DNA from: Lachnospiraceae bacterium
GTDB lineage: Bacteria; Bacillota; Clostridia; Lachnospirales; Lachnospiraceae
Assembly (NCBI GenBank): GCA_021202575.1
Contig: JAJQCU010000156.1
Span: forward strand, 1 to 7,793
Direction: 5' to 3'
Length of the DNA: 7,793 nt
The notes beneath the pieces were generated by a model. The model saw only the letters and a program-made list of their open reading frames with translations. It was not told where the DNA came from and did no database searches. Both the position numbers and the translations under genes were made by a program. Of this stretch, positions 1 to 6,990 are shown piece after piece. Within the stretch, counting starts at the first letter, position 1. Every line of letters starts with the position of its first letter.

Positions 1-79
1 CATGGGTGAGCTTGCGGTGAAATACTTTGGCACGGAGGACGTGAGCGAAGGACTGGCTGAAGGATTCGGAGTGGAGTAA
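1..79 (+). CDS. C-terminal end of probable amino-acid ABC transporter substrate-binding protein (partial)
   Basis: The window opens inside a reading frame that ends with TAA at 77-79. The visible tail contains VKYFGTEDVSEGL. This resembles the last helix of periplasmic-binding-protein family 3 lipoproteins in clostridia, where a 'KWFGEDVS'-like motif is common, but the stretch is too short for certainty. The ATG at 2-4 is probably internal. Position supports the call: the next two genes are the permease and ATPase of a polar amino-acid importer, and the binding protein is often the first gene of such operons. The protein would be a secreted, lipid-anchored receptor that delivers substrate to the permease. 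The specific amino acid cannot be read from the sequence. Confidence 0.55.
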   Translation, partial: MGELAVKYFGTEDVSEGLAEGFGVE

Positions 80-89
80 ACGAGGGTTT

Positions 90-115
90 CCCCGGGGGGC
101 GTGAGTCCCGCGGGG
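90..115 (+). promoter_or_regulatory. GC-rich intercistronic stem-loop with GNRA-type tetraloop
   Basis: Positions 90-100 pair with 105-115. The stem has eleven positions, with one G-G mismatch (95/110) and one G-U pair (99/106), closed by the tetraloop GTGA at 101-104. No T-run follows, so it is not an intrinsic terminator. It lies 11 bases after the putative binding-protein stop and 26 bases before the permease start. A hairpin there could protect the 3' end of the upstream message and so keep the binding protein more abundant than the membrane parts. The fold is seen in the sequence; the role is inferred. Confidence 0.6.
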
Positions 116-141
116 AGAAGAATTTAAGGAAATCAGGGAAC

Positions 142-795
142 ATGATAGAGAGAATCATACGCTGGATGCCGCAGCTGCTGAACGGCGCCCGGACCACCAT
201 CATCATTACGATTATTTCAGTCAGCATCGGTCTGGTACTGGCTGTTTTCCTTGCTCTGGGCAAGATGTCGAAGCACAGGATTTTGAGCGCGCCCTGCAGT
301 GCGTATATCTTTTTCTTCCGGGGAACGCCGCTTTTGATGCAGATTTATTTCATTTATTTCGGTCTGCCGCAGTTGAATCCGGCGCTGACCATCCGGAGCG
401 CTTTTGTGGCGGCGCTGATCGCCTATGTGCTGAACACGGCGGCCTATCTGGCGGAGAATATCCGCGCCGGCATTCAGTCCATCGACAAAGGGCAGTTTGA
501 GGCGGCGAAGGCACTGGGGCTTACCTATGGGCAGACCATGCGTCTGGTCATCATTCCCCAGACGGTGCGGCGGCTCATTCCTCCGGTGGGAAATGAGTTT
601 ATCATGGTGTTAAAGGATGTGTCTTTAGTGGCCATCATCGGCCTGAGAGACTTAACCAAGGTAACCCGGGCGATTTCCTCATCTTCGGCCACGGCGCTGG
701 TCTACATACCGGCCATGATTTTGTACCTGATCATTACGGCGTTTTTCACCTTTATTTTCAATAAGCTGGAGAATAAGTATTCGGTGTATCAGTGA
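142..795 (+). CDS. Polar amino-acid ABC transporter permease (HisM/GlnP type)
   Basis: This is a 217-residue inner-membrane permease of the His/Glu/Gln/Arg importer family (usual length about 215-230), and it looks complete. An N-terminal helix lies at about residues 17-40. The family signature RGTPLLMQ is at 60-67, and further membrane helices lie at about 85-104, 150-167 and 187-206. The cytoplasmic EAA loop, which docks on the ATPase, starts at E120 (EAAKALGL) and continues to IIPQ at 137-140. An AAGGA at 126-130 may be the ribosome binding site, with a spacing slightly longer than ideal. The gene sits between the putative binding-protein tail and the ATPase, so it should form the homodimeric channel of that importer. 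Five to six membrane segments are expected for the family. Substrate specificity is not determinable. Confidence 0.93.
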   Translation: MIERIIRWMPQLLNGARTTIIITIISVSIGLVLAVFLALGKMSKHRILSAPCSAYIFFFRGTPLLMQIYFIYFGLPQLNPALTIRSAFVAALIAYVLNTAAYLAENIRAGIQSIDKGQFEAAKALGLTYGQTMRLVIIPQTVRRLIPPVGNEFIMVLKDVSLVAIIGLRDLTKVTRAISSSSATALVYIPAMILYLIITAFFTFIFNKLENKYSVYQ

Positions 796-808
796 GGAGA
801 AGAAAGTC

Positions 809-1567
809 ATGTCCATGATCAGAACGGAAAATGTGTGTAAGGATTTCGGGGAGCTGAAGGTCTTAAAAAATGTGAACCTGACGGTGGAGCAGGGCGAGGT
901 GGTGGTCATCATCGGTCCCTCGGGTGCCGGCAAATCCACTTTTCTGCGCTCCCTGAATACGCTGGAAAAAATTACCAGCGGCAAGATTTTTATAGAGGAT
1001 GAGTTATTTTATCATCGGGAAAATGACGCCACTGTCAGCAAAATGGAGAAAGATAAATTCTCGGAAATGCTGTTGGAGATGGGGATGGTGTTTCAGCAGT
1101 TCAATCTGTTCCCTCATCTGACGGTGCTGGAGAATGTCATGCTGGCGCCGGTGAATGTGCGTAAAAAGGAAAAGGAAGAGGCTGAAAAGACGGCCCGGGA
1201 GCTGCTCATGAAGGTCGGCCTGTCGGATAAGGCGGACGTTTATCCCTCCAGGCTATCCGGCGGGCAGAAGCAGAGAGTTGCTATCGCCAGAGCCCTGGCC
1301 ATGTAGCCCAAGGTGATGCTTTTTGACGAGCCTACCTCGGCGCTGGATCCGGAGCTGGTGGGGGAGGTCCTGAGCGTGATGAAGGATCTGGCCAATCAGG
1401 GCATGACCATGCTCTGCGTCACCCATGAGATGGGCTTTGCCAGAGAGGTGGCGGACAAGGTGATTTTTATGGCGGATGGGCAGATTCTGGAGGAGGGCAC
1501 TCCCGAGGAGGTGTTTGGAAATCCGAGGACTCCTCAGGCACAGCAGTTTTTAAGGAGCGTGCTGTAG
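809..1567 (+). pseudogene. Polar amino-acid ABC transporter ATP-binding protein (GlnQ/HisP type) interrupted by an in-frame TAG
   Basis: The frame encodes a GlnQ-type ATPase of 252 positions, close to the family's usual 240-255, but position 166 is a TAG stop (1304-1306). Before the stop are Walker A GPSGAGKST (36-44), the Q-loop in VFQQF (94-98) and the signature LSGGQKQR (149-156). After it, in the same frame, are Walker B with catalytic Glu in [13 protein letters not shown] (170-182) and the H-loop His in VTHE (His206). The first 165 residues alone cannot hydrolyse ATP. The amber falls in 'ARALAM-x-PKV', where family members often carry Lys, Gln or Glu, so one base change (AAG, CAG or GAG to TAG) explains it. 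There is no frameshift and no other damage. AGGAGA at 795-800 is the ribosome binding site. GTG 1313 or ATG 1316 could restart translation, but neither has a convincing ribosome binding site. A recent nonsense mutation, a sequencing or assembly error, or amber readthrough would each fit. Confidence 0.9.
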
Positions 1568-1571
1568 TATT

Positions 1572-2459
1572 ATGAACAAATTTACAATCAGGCAGTCGCT
1601 GCTTTTGCTTCTGACTGCCGCAATCTGGGGCGTCGCGTTTGTGGCGCAGAGTGTGGGGATGGACTATGTCCAGCCCTTTACTTTTAACGCGGTGAGAAAT
1701 CTGATCGGGGCGGCGGTGCTGGTGCCGGTGATTTTTTTGCTGAAAAAAATAAATCAAAAGGAAAAGCCTTTGAACAGGGGTAAAAATCTGTTGATTGGCG
1801 GCGTCAGCTGCGGCGTCATCCTCTTTATTGCCTCTAGCCTACAGCAGTTCGGTATCCTGTATACCACAGTCGGAAAGGCGGGCTTTATCACCGCCATGTA
1901 TATTGTGCTGGTACCGGTTTTCGGCATCTTCCTGCACCAGAAAACAGGGCTGCGGGTTTGGGCGGCGGTCGCCATGGCCATTGCGGGCCTGTATCTGCTG
2001 TGCATGACGGGGGACAGTCTGGCTCTGAATATGGGAGATGCTCTGCTGCTTTTGTGCGCGTTGGCTTTTTCCTTTCATATTCTGGTCATTGATCATTTCA
2101 CGCCGTTGGTGGACGGCGTGAAGATGTCCTGCATTCAGTTTTTTACCTGTGGGGTGATTTCCTGCTTTTGTATGCTGCTTTTTGAGACGCCGCAGGTTTC
2201 ACAGATTCTGGCGGCCTGGATGCCGATTTTGTATGCGGGCGTCATGTCCTGCGGCGTGGCCTATACCTTACAGATTGTGGGGCAGAGGGGCATGAATCCC
2301 ACAGTGGCCTCCCTGATTTTGAGCCTGGAATCGGTGATTTCCCTGCTGGCGGGCTGGGTGATTTTGCGCCAGAGCCTGTCAGGTCGGGAGCTTTTGGGCT
2401 GCGGGATTATGTTCGCAGCGATTATTCTGGTGCAGCTGCCGGGAAAGAGGGAACACTGA
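1572..2459 (+). CDS. EamA/DMT-superfamily transporter (RhaT/YdcZ-like drug/metabolite exporter)
   Basis: This 295-residue protein is almost entirely hydrophobic, with about ten membrane helices in two tandem five-helix EamA repeats (roughly 8-143 and 152-290). The start LLLLLTAAIWGVAFVAQSVG is typical of helix 1 of the drug/metabolite transporter superfamily (SLATWGS-like). The repeat-ending GERL-type region appears as 'MNPTVASLILSLESVISLLAGW', which is characteristic of the second EamA repeat. Such proteins export amino acids, metabolites or drugs; the substrate here is unknown. The ATG lies 4 bases after the ATPase stop, and its AAGGAG (1552-1557) is inside the ATPase coding end, so the two are likely co-transcribed. 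An amino-acid exporter next to an importer would be sensible, but that is inference. Confidence 0.9.
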   Translation: MNKFTIRQSLLLLLTAAIWGVAFVAQSVGMDYVQPFTFNAVRNLIGAAVLVPVIFLLKKINQKEKPLNRGKNLLIGGVSCGVILFIASSLQQFGILYTTVGKAGFITAMYIVLVPVFGIFLHQKTGLRVWAAVAMAIAGLYLLCMTGDSLALNMGDALLLLCALAFSFHILVIDHFTPLVDGVKMSCIQFFTCGVISCFCMLLFETPQVSQILAAWMPILYAGVMSCGVAYTLQIVGQRGMNPTVASLILSLESVISLLAGWVILRQSLSGRELLGCGIMFAAIILVQLPGKREH

Positions 2460-2550
2460 AAAAGCTTTGTTCGCTTTTATCATGAAAAATATACAGAAGC
2501 CGTGGTTAATATAAAAGTAATAGCGGCAGTCAGCAGAAAATCAAAAAGTC

Positions 2551-2590
2551 AGGAGGCAGACCAGTTGATCGTCAGCCTCCTGTTTGTTTT
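2551..2590 (+). terminator. Intrinsic terminator after the ABC/EamA genes, probably bidirectional
   Basis: AGGAGGC (2551-2557) pairs perfectly with GCCTCCT (2575-2581). After an A-A mismatch, GAC (2559-2561) pairs with GTC (2571-2573). The + strand continues with the T-rich stretch GTTTGTTTTTATTTC. On the - strand the same stem is followed within a few bases by TTTTTGATTTT, so it can also stop the arabinofuranosidase transcript coming from the right. It is the main element in the 198-base gap between the two convergent genes. A weaker 6-bp hairpin, AAAAGC/GCTTTT at 2460-2478, sits directly after the EamA stop. Confidence 0.85.
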
Positions 2591-2657
2591 TATTTCTTAT
2601 GCAGTTTTCGATGAATTTGTTTCGCCAGCATATTAAATTCTGCTTATAGCTGTGTAT

Positions 2658-4196
<1,539 letters not shown>

Positions 4197-4220
4197 TCAT
4201 AGAAAATAATTGGGTCGTCT

Positions 4221-4249
4221 GCCGTCGAAGCATGTCACAGGCTGACGGC
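4221..4249 (-). promoter_or_regulatory. Leader hairpin of the arabinofuranosidase gene
   Basis: GCCGTC (4221-4226) and GACGGC (4244-4249) form a 6-bp GC-rich inverted repeat with a 17-base loop. The proposed - strand start site is about 4250, so the message would begin almost directly with this stem. It could stabilise the 5' end or act as an operator. The loop also contains TGTCACA. It matches neither a cre box nor an AraR operator as far as can be judged by eye. Confidence 0.4.
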
Positions 4250-4256
4250 TACGGGT

Positions 4257-4284
4257 ATTCTATCACAATAAAAGAAAAAGGGAA
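4257..4284 (-). promoter_or_regulatory. Candidate promoter of abfA
   Basis: Read on the - strand, TAGAAT (4262-4257) is preceded by TGA, giving an extended -10. TTCCCT (4284-4279) lies 16 bases upstream as a poor -35 box. Transcription would begin near 4250 and give a leader of about 75 bases. It lies back to back with the tRNA promoter within a 191-base divergent gap. Confidence 0.45.
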
Positions 4285-4325
4285 TAGCTTTTTCGCCTTC
4301 TTTTTATCTTTTTTCAAATTTTTGC

Positions 4326-4353
4326 TTGCAATTTTTTCAGATTGTGGTAGTAT
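4326..4353 (+). promoter_or_regulatory. Promoter of the tRNA-Ala gene
   Basis: TTGCAA (4326-4331), a 16-base spacer and TAGTAT (4348-4353) preceded by TGG (extended -10) form a sigma-A-type promoter. The predicted start is about 4360, a few bases before the mature tRNA at 4367. The tract upstream is rich in T and A, which would help a strong stable-RNA promoter. Confidence 0.7.
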
Positions 4354-4366
4354 ATAGTTCTGTCAG

Positions 4367-4439
4367 GGGCTATTAGCTCAGCTGGGAGAGCGCCAGGTTC
4401 GCAATCTGGAGGTCAGGGGTTCGATCCCCCTATGGTCCA
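4367..4439 (+). tRNA. tRNA-Ala, anticodon CGC (reads GCG)
   Basis: A full cloverleaf can be drawn. The acceptor GGGCTAT pairs with ATGGTCC (4432-4438), including the G3:U70 pair that is the alanine identity element, plus one further U-G pair. The D arm is GCTC/GAGC (4376-4391). The anticodon arm is CCAGG/TCTGG with loop TTCGCAA and anticodon CGC at 4400-4402. The variable loop is AGGTC and the T arm is AGGGG-TTCGATC-CCCCT (4415-4431). The discriminator base is A at 4439. CCA is not encoded and must be added after transcription. The G at 4366 is a leader base; using it as position 1 breaks the acceptor stem. GCG codons are frequent in the neighbouring genes, so a dedicated GCG reader makes sense. 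Confidence 0.93.
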
Positions 4440-4476
4440 TTCATTATTTTTGAATTTTGAATTATTGGGTTACAGA

Positions 4477-4520
4477 AAGTAACTGTTCAGTTTCTTGGGC
4501 TGAGGACAGTTACTTTTTTT
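4477..4520 (+). terminator. Intrinsic terminator after tRNA-Ala
   Basis: AAGTAACTGTTC (4477-4488) pairs with GGACAGTTACTT (4504-4515), a 12-bp stem with a single T-G pair and a 15-base loop, followed by a run of seven T (4514-4520). It sits 37 bases after the tRNA and only 28 bases before the exonuclease start codon. That leaves no room for a separate promoter between them. The exonuclease gene would then rely on readthrough or on a promoter overlapping the stem. The arms are related to a second inverted repeat after the exonuclease gene. Confidence 0.85.
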
Positions 4521-4548
4521 ATGACCGGAAGAAAGCGGGTACGATATT

Positions 4549-5286
4549 ATGAAATTTATTTCCTGGAATGTGAACGGCCTGCGGGCCTGCGTGGGCAAGA
4601 ATTTTATGGAGGATTTTGCGAAGCTTGACGCGGACTTTTTCTGCCTGCAGGAGACAAAGATCAAGCTGGAGTTGCCCGGCTATCATCAGTACTGGAATTA
4701 CGCTGAAAAGAAGGGGTATTCCGGCACTGCAGTCTTTGCGAAGAAAGAGCCGCAGAGCGTGGTAAAGGGTCTGGGAATAGAGGAGCATGACCAGGAGGGC
4801 AGGGTTATCACTCTGGAATATCCGGATTTTTATCTGGTGACGGTTTATACGCCCAATTCCCAGGACGGGCTTGCCAGGCTGGATTACCGCATGCGGTGGG
4901 AGGACGCTTTCCGGGCTTATTTACATCAGCTGGCGGAGAAGAAGGGTGTCATCGCCTGCGGCGATATGAATGTGGCCCATCAGGAGATCGACCTGAAAAA
5001 TCCGAAGACCAATCACAAAAATGCCGGTTTTACCGATGAGGAGCGGGGCAAGATGACCGAGCTTCTGGACAGCGGTTTTGTGGATAGCTACCGCTGTTTC
5101 TATCCGGACACGGAGGGGGTGTACAGCTGGTGGAGCTACCGCCGCCGCGCCCGGGAGACGAACGCGGGGTGGCGAATCGACTATTTCCTGGTGTCGGAGA
5201 ACGTGAAGGAGCGAATGAAGGGCGCGTCCATCCATACGGAGATTTTCGGGTCGGATCACTGCCCGGTGGAGCTGGAGTGGGAGTGA
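4549..5286 (+). CDS. xth: Exodeoxyribonuclease III / AP endonuclease (ExoA/Xth family)
   Basis: The 245-residue enzyme nicks DNA at abasic sites and has 3' exonuclease and phosphatase activity in base excision repair; it acts in the cytoplasm. Every family motif is present: SWNVNGLR (5-12, N7), LQETK (33-37, metal ligand E35), VYTPNS (99-104), GDMNVAH (138-144, D139/N141), WRIDYFL (208-214, D211) and GSDHCPV (234-240, the D236/H237 catalytic pair). Length and start match the family, which usually begins '[12 protein letters not shown]'. The ribosome binding site is weak: GGAAG at 4527-4531, about 17 bases away. It follows the tRNA-Ala terminator closely and converges on the PucR-type gene. 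Single-gene context tells nothing further about its regulation. Confidence 0.96.
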   Translation: MKFISWNVNGLRACVGKNFMEDFAKLDADFFCLQETKIKLELPGYHQYWNYAEKKGYSGTAVFAKKEPQSVVKGLGIEEHDQEGRVITLEYPDFYLVTVYTPNSQDGLARLDYRMRWEDAFRAYLHQLAEKKGVIACGDMNVAHQEIDLKNPKTNHKNAGFTDEERGKMTELLDSGFVDSYRCFYPDTEGVYSWWSYRRRARETNAGWRIDYFLVSENVKERMKGASIHTEIFGSDHCPVELEWE

Positions 5287-5293
5287 GAGTGTC

Positions 5294-5334
5294 GTTACTA
5301 TTCGCAGACGCTCCATCCACATGCGAATAGTAAC
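5294..5334. repeat. Inverted repeat between convergent xth and PucR-family genes
   Basis: GTTACTATTCGCA (5294-5306) pairs perfectly over 13 bp with TGCGAATAGTAAC (5322-5334); the loop is 15 bases. It fills most of the 54-base gap between the two convergent stops. Neither strand shows a good T-run after the stem, so it is a poor intrinsic terminator by the standard rule, although its position suits one. Its left arm matches that of the 4477-4515 stem at 8 of 10 positions (GTAACTGTTC versus GTTACTATTC). Confidence 0.75.
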
Positions 5335-5340
5335 TCTGTG

Positions 5341-6531
5341 TTACATATCTCTGATCGCCAGCGCCGCCTGAATGGGGAATAAGTCCTCCGCGGTTTTTAA
5401 CGGGGAGTTCAGCAGCTTTCTCAGCTTCTGCAACTGATAGTTGACGGTATTGCGGTGGATGTACAGCTCCCTCGCGGTGCCGTCCAGGCTTCGGTCGTTG
5501 CGGATGTAGGCCCGCAGAAGCTTCATATATTCATGCCCCTGGGCGTCAGCCTGTTCCACCGCGCCCAGAATTTCATCTGCGTAGGAGGAGAGCACCTCCT
5601 CGTCCGTGATGGAAAAGAGGAGCCTGTCAAAGCCCATTTCATTGAAATCGATGACCGTCTTATTTTGGTGGACTGCCATCTTCATTGCGGTGGTGGCGCG
5701 CTGGAAGCTTTTATACATTTCTTTTATTCCCGTAACCAGCTGTCCCACGCCGATATAAATATCATGGGTGACGAGCACTTCCTTGTAGGCGTCCACAATC
5801 ACGTCAAGCACATGCTCTGACAGCTCCGGGGTCGAGTGATTGAGAATGATAAGCTGCAGATTTTCTACAGTAACGATTCCGATATGCAGCTGGGAGTTTC
5901 CCATTCGCCGTTTCATGCGCCTGAGCCTGGTCTCCAGCCAGTAATCCATGGAGGAGGGAAGGTCGAAATCTCCCTCTGAGTTTGGCTGTGACCCCTTCTT
6001 AAACCGGGAACAGATGGCGATCACCAGGAAATCCGCGTCCAGATCGTAATAGGTGGAGAGAATATCCTGATAAATCTCCGGGTTATTGTGCTTTAAAATA
6101 GCGTCGCGGATGGCCTGGTCATGAATCAGGCTCTCCTGGCGCTTGTTCATGATGGTAACGCATAAAGTTTGAATCATTTCTGTAATGTGGATTTCCCAGG
6201 GCATGGTCAGCAGCGGGAAATCCTTTTCATTACAAAAATCCAGCACCGGCTGGGGAATTTCAAAGACATACATCCCCACATTGACGATGAGGCCGGCCGC
6301 GTGCCGCTCGTACAGGCTCTGGACAATCTCTAAAAGCCAGTCCGGCTGCTCGGACTGGCGCCGCCCCGTGGTCACAATTAATTCCGAGCCGTGAAAATAA
6401 GGAATGATATATTCATCTTCCAGCATGTAAATCCAGTTGACGATGTTGGTGGAGCCGTTTTCGCCGGCGCAGACCTCCAGCCGGAAGGGATTGTCGTTAT
6501 CAGCACACAAGTGTCTTAGAGAGACGGACAT
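5341..6531 (-). CDS. PucR/CdaR-family transcriptional regulator
   Basis: This 396-residue protein has the three-part architecture of the PucR family. A PucR ligand-sensing domain covers about residues 8-125, including a GSELIVTTG stretch and MPWEIHITEMIQTL. A GGDEF-like CdaR middle domain covers about 165-300. A C-terminal HTH_30 helix-turn-helix covers 335-396 (SLDGTARELYIHRNTVNYQL, 348-367). Family members control purine catabolism, sugar-diacid or amino-compound use in response to small ligands, usually as activators. The ligand here cannot be named, since no purine gene is visible. The start is firm: AGGAGG (5' end at 6545, - strand) lies 8 bases before the ATG. It is divergent from a 54-residue small ORF across a 202-base control region, so that ORF is a plausible target along with the regulator itself. 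Confidence 0.92.
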   Translation of the reverse strand: MSVSLRHLCADNDNPFRLEVCAGENGSTNIVNWIYMLEDEYIIPYFHGSELIVTTGRRQSEQPDWLLEIVQSLYERHAAGLIVNVGMYVFEIPQPVLDFCNEKDFPLLTMPWEIHITEMIQTLCVTIMNKRQESLIHDQAIRDAILKHNNPEIYQDILSTYYDLDADFLVIAICSRFKKGSQPNSEGDFDLPSSMDYWLETRLRRMKRRMGNSQLHIGIVTVENLQLIILNHSTPELSEHVLDVIVDAYKEVLVTHDIYIGVGQLVTGIKEMYKSFQRATTAMKMAVHQNKTVIDFNEMGFDRLLFSITDEEVLSSYADEILGAVEQADAQGHEYMKLLRAYIRNDRSLDGTARELYIHRNTVNYQLQKLRKLLNSPLKTAEDLFPIQAALAIRDM

Positions 6532-6568
6532 TTAAATTACCTCCTGAAAAAAATCTGTTTTGCTTTGT

Positions 6569-6592
6569 ACTTACAGCACAAATTATAGCACA
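6569..6592 (-). promoter_or_regulatory. PucR-family gene promoter with overlapping tandem 12-base repeat
   Basis: On the - strand a perfect TATAAT (6587-6582) preceded by TGC makes an extended -10; a weak TAGATA lies 17 bases upstream as -35. On the + strand the -10 falls within two adjacent 12-base units, ACTTACAGCACA (6569-6580) and AATTATAGCACA (6581-6592), identical at 10 of 12 positions. A tandem repeat covering the -10 and start site is a good place for an operator, so autoregulation is a reasonable inference. Confidence 0.6.
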
Positions 6593-6613
6593 GATATTTG
6601 AACTTATCTACCA

Positions 6614-6641
6614 TTTACTTCCATGAATTCTGAGATATAAT
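6614..6641 (+). promoter_or_regulatory. Candidate promoter of the 54-residue small ORF
   Basis: TTTACT (6614-6619), a 16-base spacer and a perfect TATAAT (6636-6641) point rightward. The transcript would start near 6648 and carry an 86-base leader with an A-rich stretch, a 9-bp hairpin and then the ribosome binding site. It is divergent from the regulator's promoter, with about 22 bases between the two. Confidence 0.55.
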
Positions 6642-6671
6642 TAAATTACAAAAACAAAGACAAATGAAAAC

Positions 6672-6707
6672 AAAAAAACGGATTGTCTTTCAGTCAGGGA
6701 CAATCCG
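6672..6707 (-). terminator. Intrinsic terminator on the - strand, inside the small ORF leader
   Basis: CGGATTGTC (6679-6687) and GACAATCCG (6699-6707) form a perfect 9-bp stem with an 11-base loop. On the - strand it is followed at once by seven T (complement of A at 6672-6678), the textbook form of a terminator. On the + strand no T-run follows and the hairpin simply sits in the leader, 11 bases before AAGGAGG. A leftward transcript from the region right of 6707 would end here before reaching the regulator gene. Confidence 0.65.
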
Positions 6708-6733
6708 GATGCGGATAGAAGGAGGATGAGGAT

Positions 6734-6898
6734 ATGTATAACTTTGATATGATGGAGAATTTCAACGCAAACGACAGCAAGTATGATATGCCGGACTGGA
6801 TGAGAGAGGAGGGGCTGTTTAATTGCGAAGGCTTCACCGCCGATTATTACAGGAGCCTTTTCTCGAAGGCGGTTAACAGGCTGATGTTCTGGAAATAA
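6734..6898 (+). CDS. Small protein of unknown function (54 residues)
   Basis: I do not recognise this protein. The ORF is supported by AAGGAGG (6719-6725) 8 bases before the ATG, a good upstream promoter, and a 3' hairpin a few bases after TAA. The product has nine acidic and six basic residues. The first two thirds are acidic and rich in Asn, Met and aromatics (MYNFDMMENFNAND...), with PDWMREEG at 20-27 and a single Cys31. The tail YYRSLFSKAVNRLMFWK (38-54) is basic, aromatic and could form an amphipathic helix. There is no signal peptide or membrane segment. An overlapping ATG at 6725 opens a frame that stops after eight codons. It lies divergent from the PucR-type regulator and upstream of rubrerythrin. 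A regulator target or small stress-linked protein is possible but unproven. Confidence 0.7.
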   Translation: MYNFDMMENFNANDSKYDMPDWMREEGLFNCEGFTADYYRSLFSKAVNRLMFWK

Positions 6899-6903
6899 CA
6901 ATT

Positions 6904-6930
6904 TTCATTCCGGAGAACCTCCGGGATGAA
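6904..6930 (+). promoter_or_regulatory. 3' hairpin after the small ORF
   Basis: TCATTCCGGA (6905-6914) pairs with TCCGGGATGA (6920-6929), a 10-bp stem with one T-G pair and loop GAACC, extended by a T-A pair at 6904/6930. It starts 6 bases after the small ORF stop. No T-run follows on either strand, so it looks more like a message-stabilising stem than a terminator. A second small stem, GGTTC/GAACC (6932-6948), follows directly. Confidence 0.5.
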
Positions 6931-6978
6931 TGGTTCAGATACAGAACCGGTTTCAGGTAATTCTCAATTTTTTGCTGA

Positions 6979-6984
6979 TATAAT
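6979..6984 (+). promoter_or_regulatory. Possible extended -10 element upstream of the nested hairpin
   Basis: TGATATAAT at 6976-6984 has the TGn-TATAAT form of an extended -10, lying in a short palindrome CTGATATAATCAG (6975-6987). No acceptable -35 is visible at the normal spacing. If used, transcription would begin near 6991, exactly at the base of the large hairpin that follows. Confidence 0.35.
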
Positions 6985-6990
6985 CAGAAG

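Noticed and set aside
1304..1306. Pyrrolysine or other recoded amber in the ATPase
   Set aside because: Known pyrrolysine proteins are mainly methylamine methyltransferases. No such context is present, and the position in ABC ATPases is normally an ordinary polar residue. A simple mutation or read error is far likelier.
1313..1567. Independent small gene starting at GTG 1313
   Set aside because: It is the C-terminal third of the ATPase in the same frame as the upstream part, with no convincing ribosome binding site. It is better described as one interrupted gene.
2598..2639. 13-codon - strand mini-ORF downstream of the arabinofuranosidase gene
   Set aside because: There is no ribosome binding site and no sign of coding bias; it is simply part of the 3' untranslated region before the terminator.
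6641..6901. 86-codon - strand frame over the small ORF
   Set aside because: It runs through the terminator hairpin and the A/T-rich leader, has no ribosome binding site, and is explained as the complement of the + strand small ORF.
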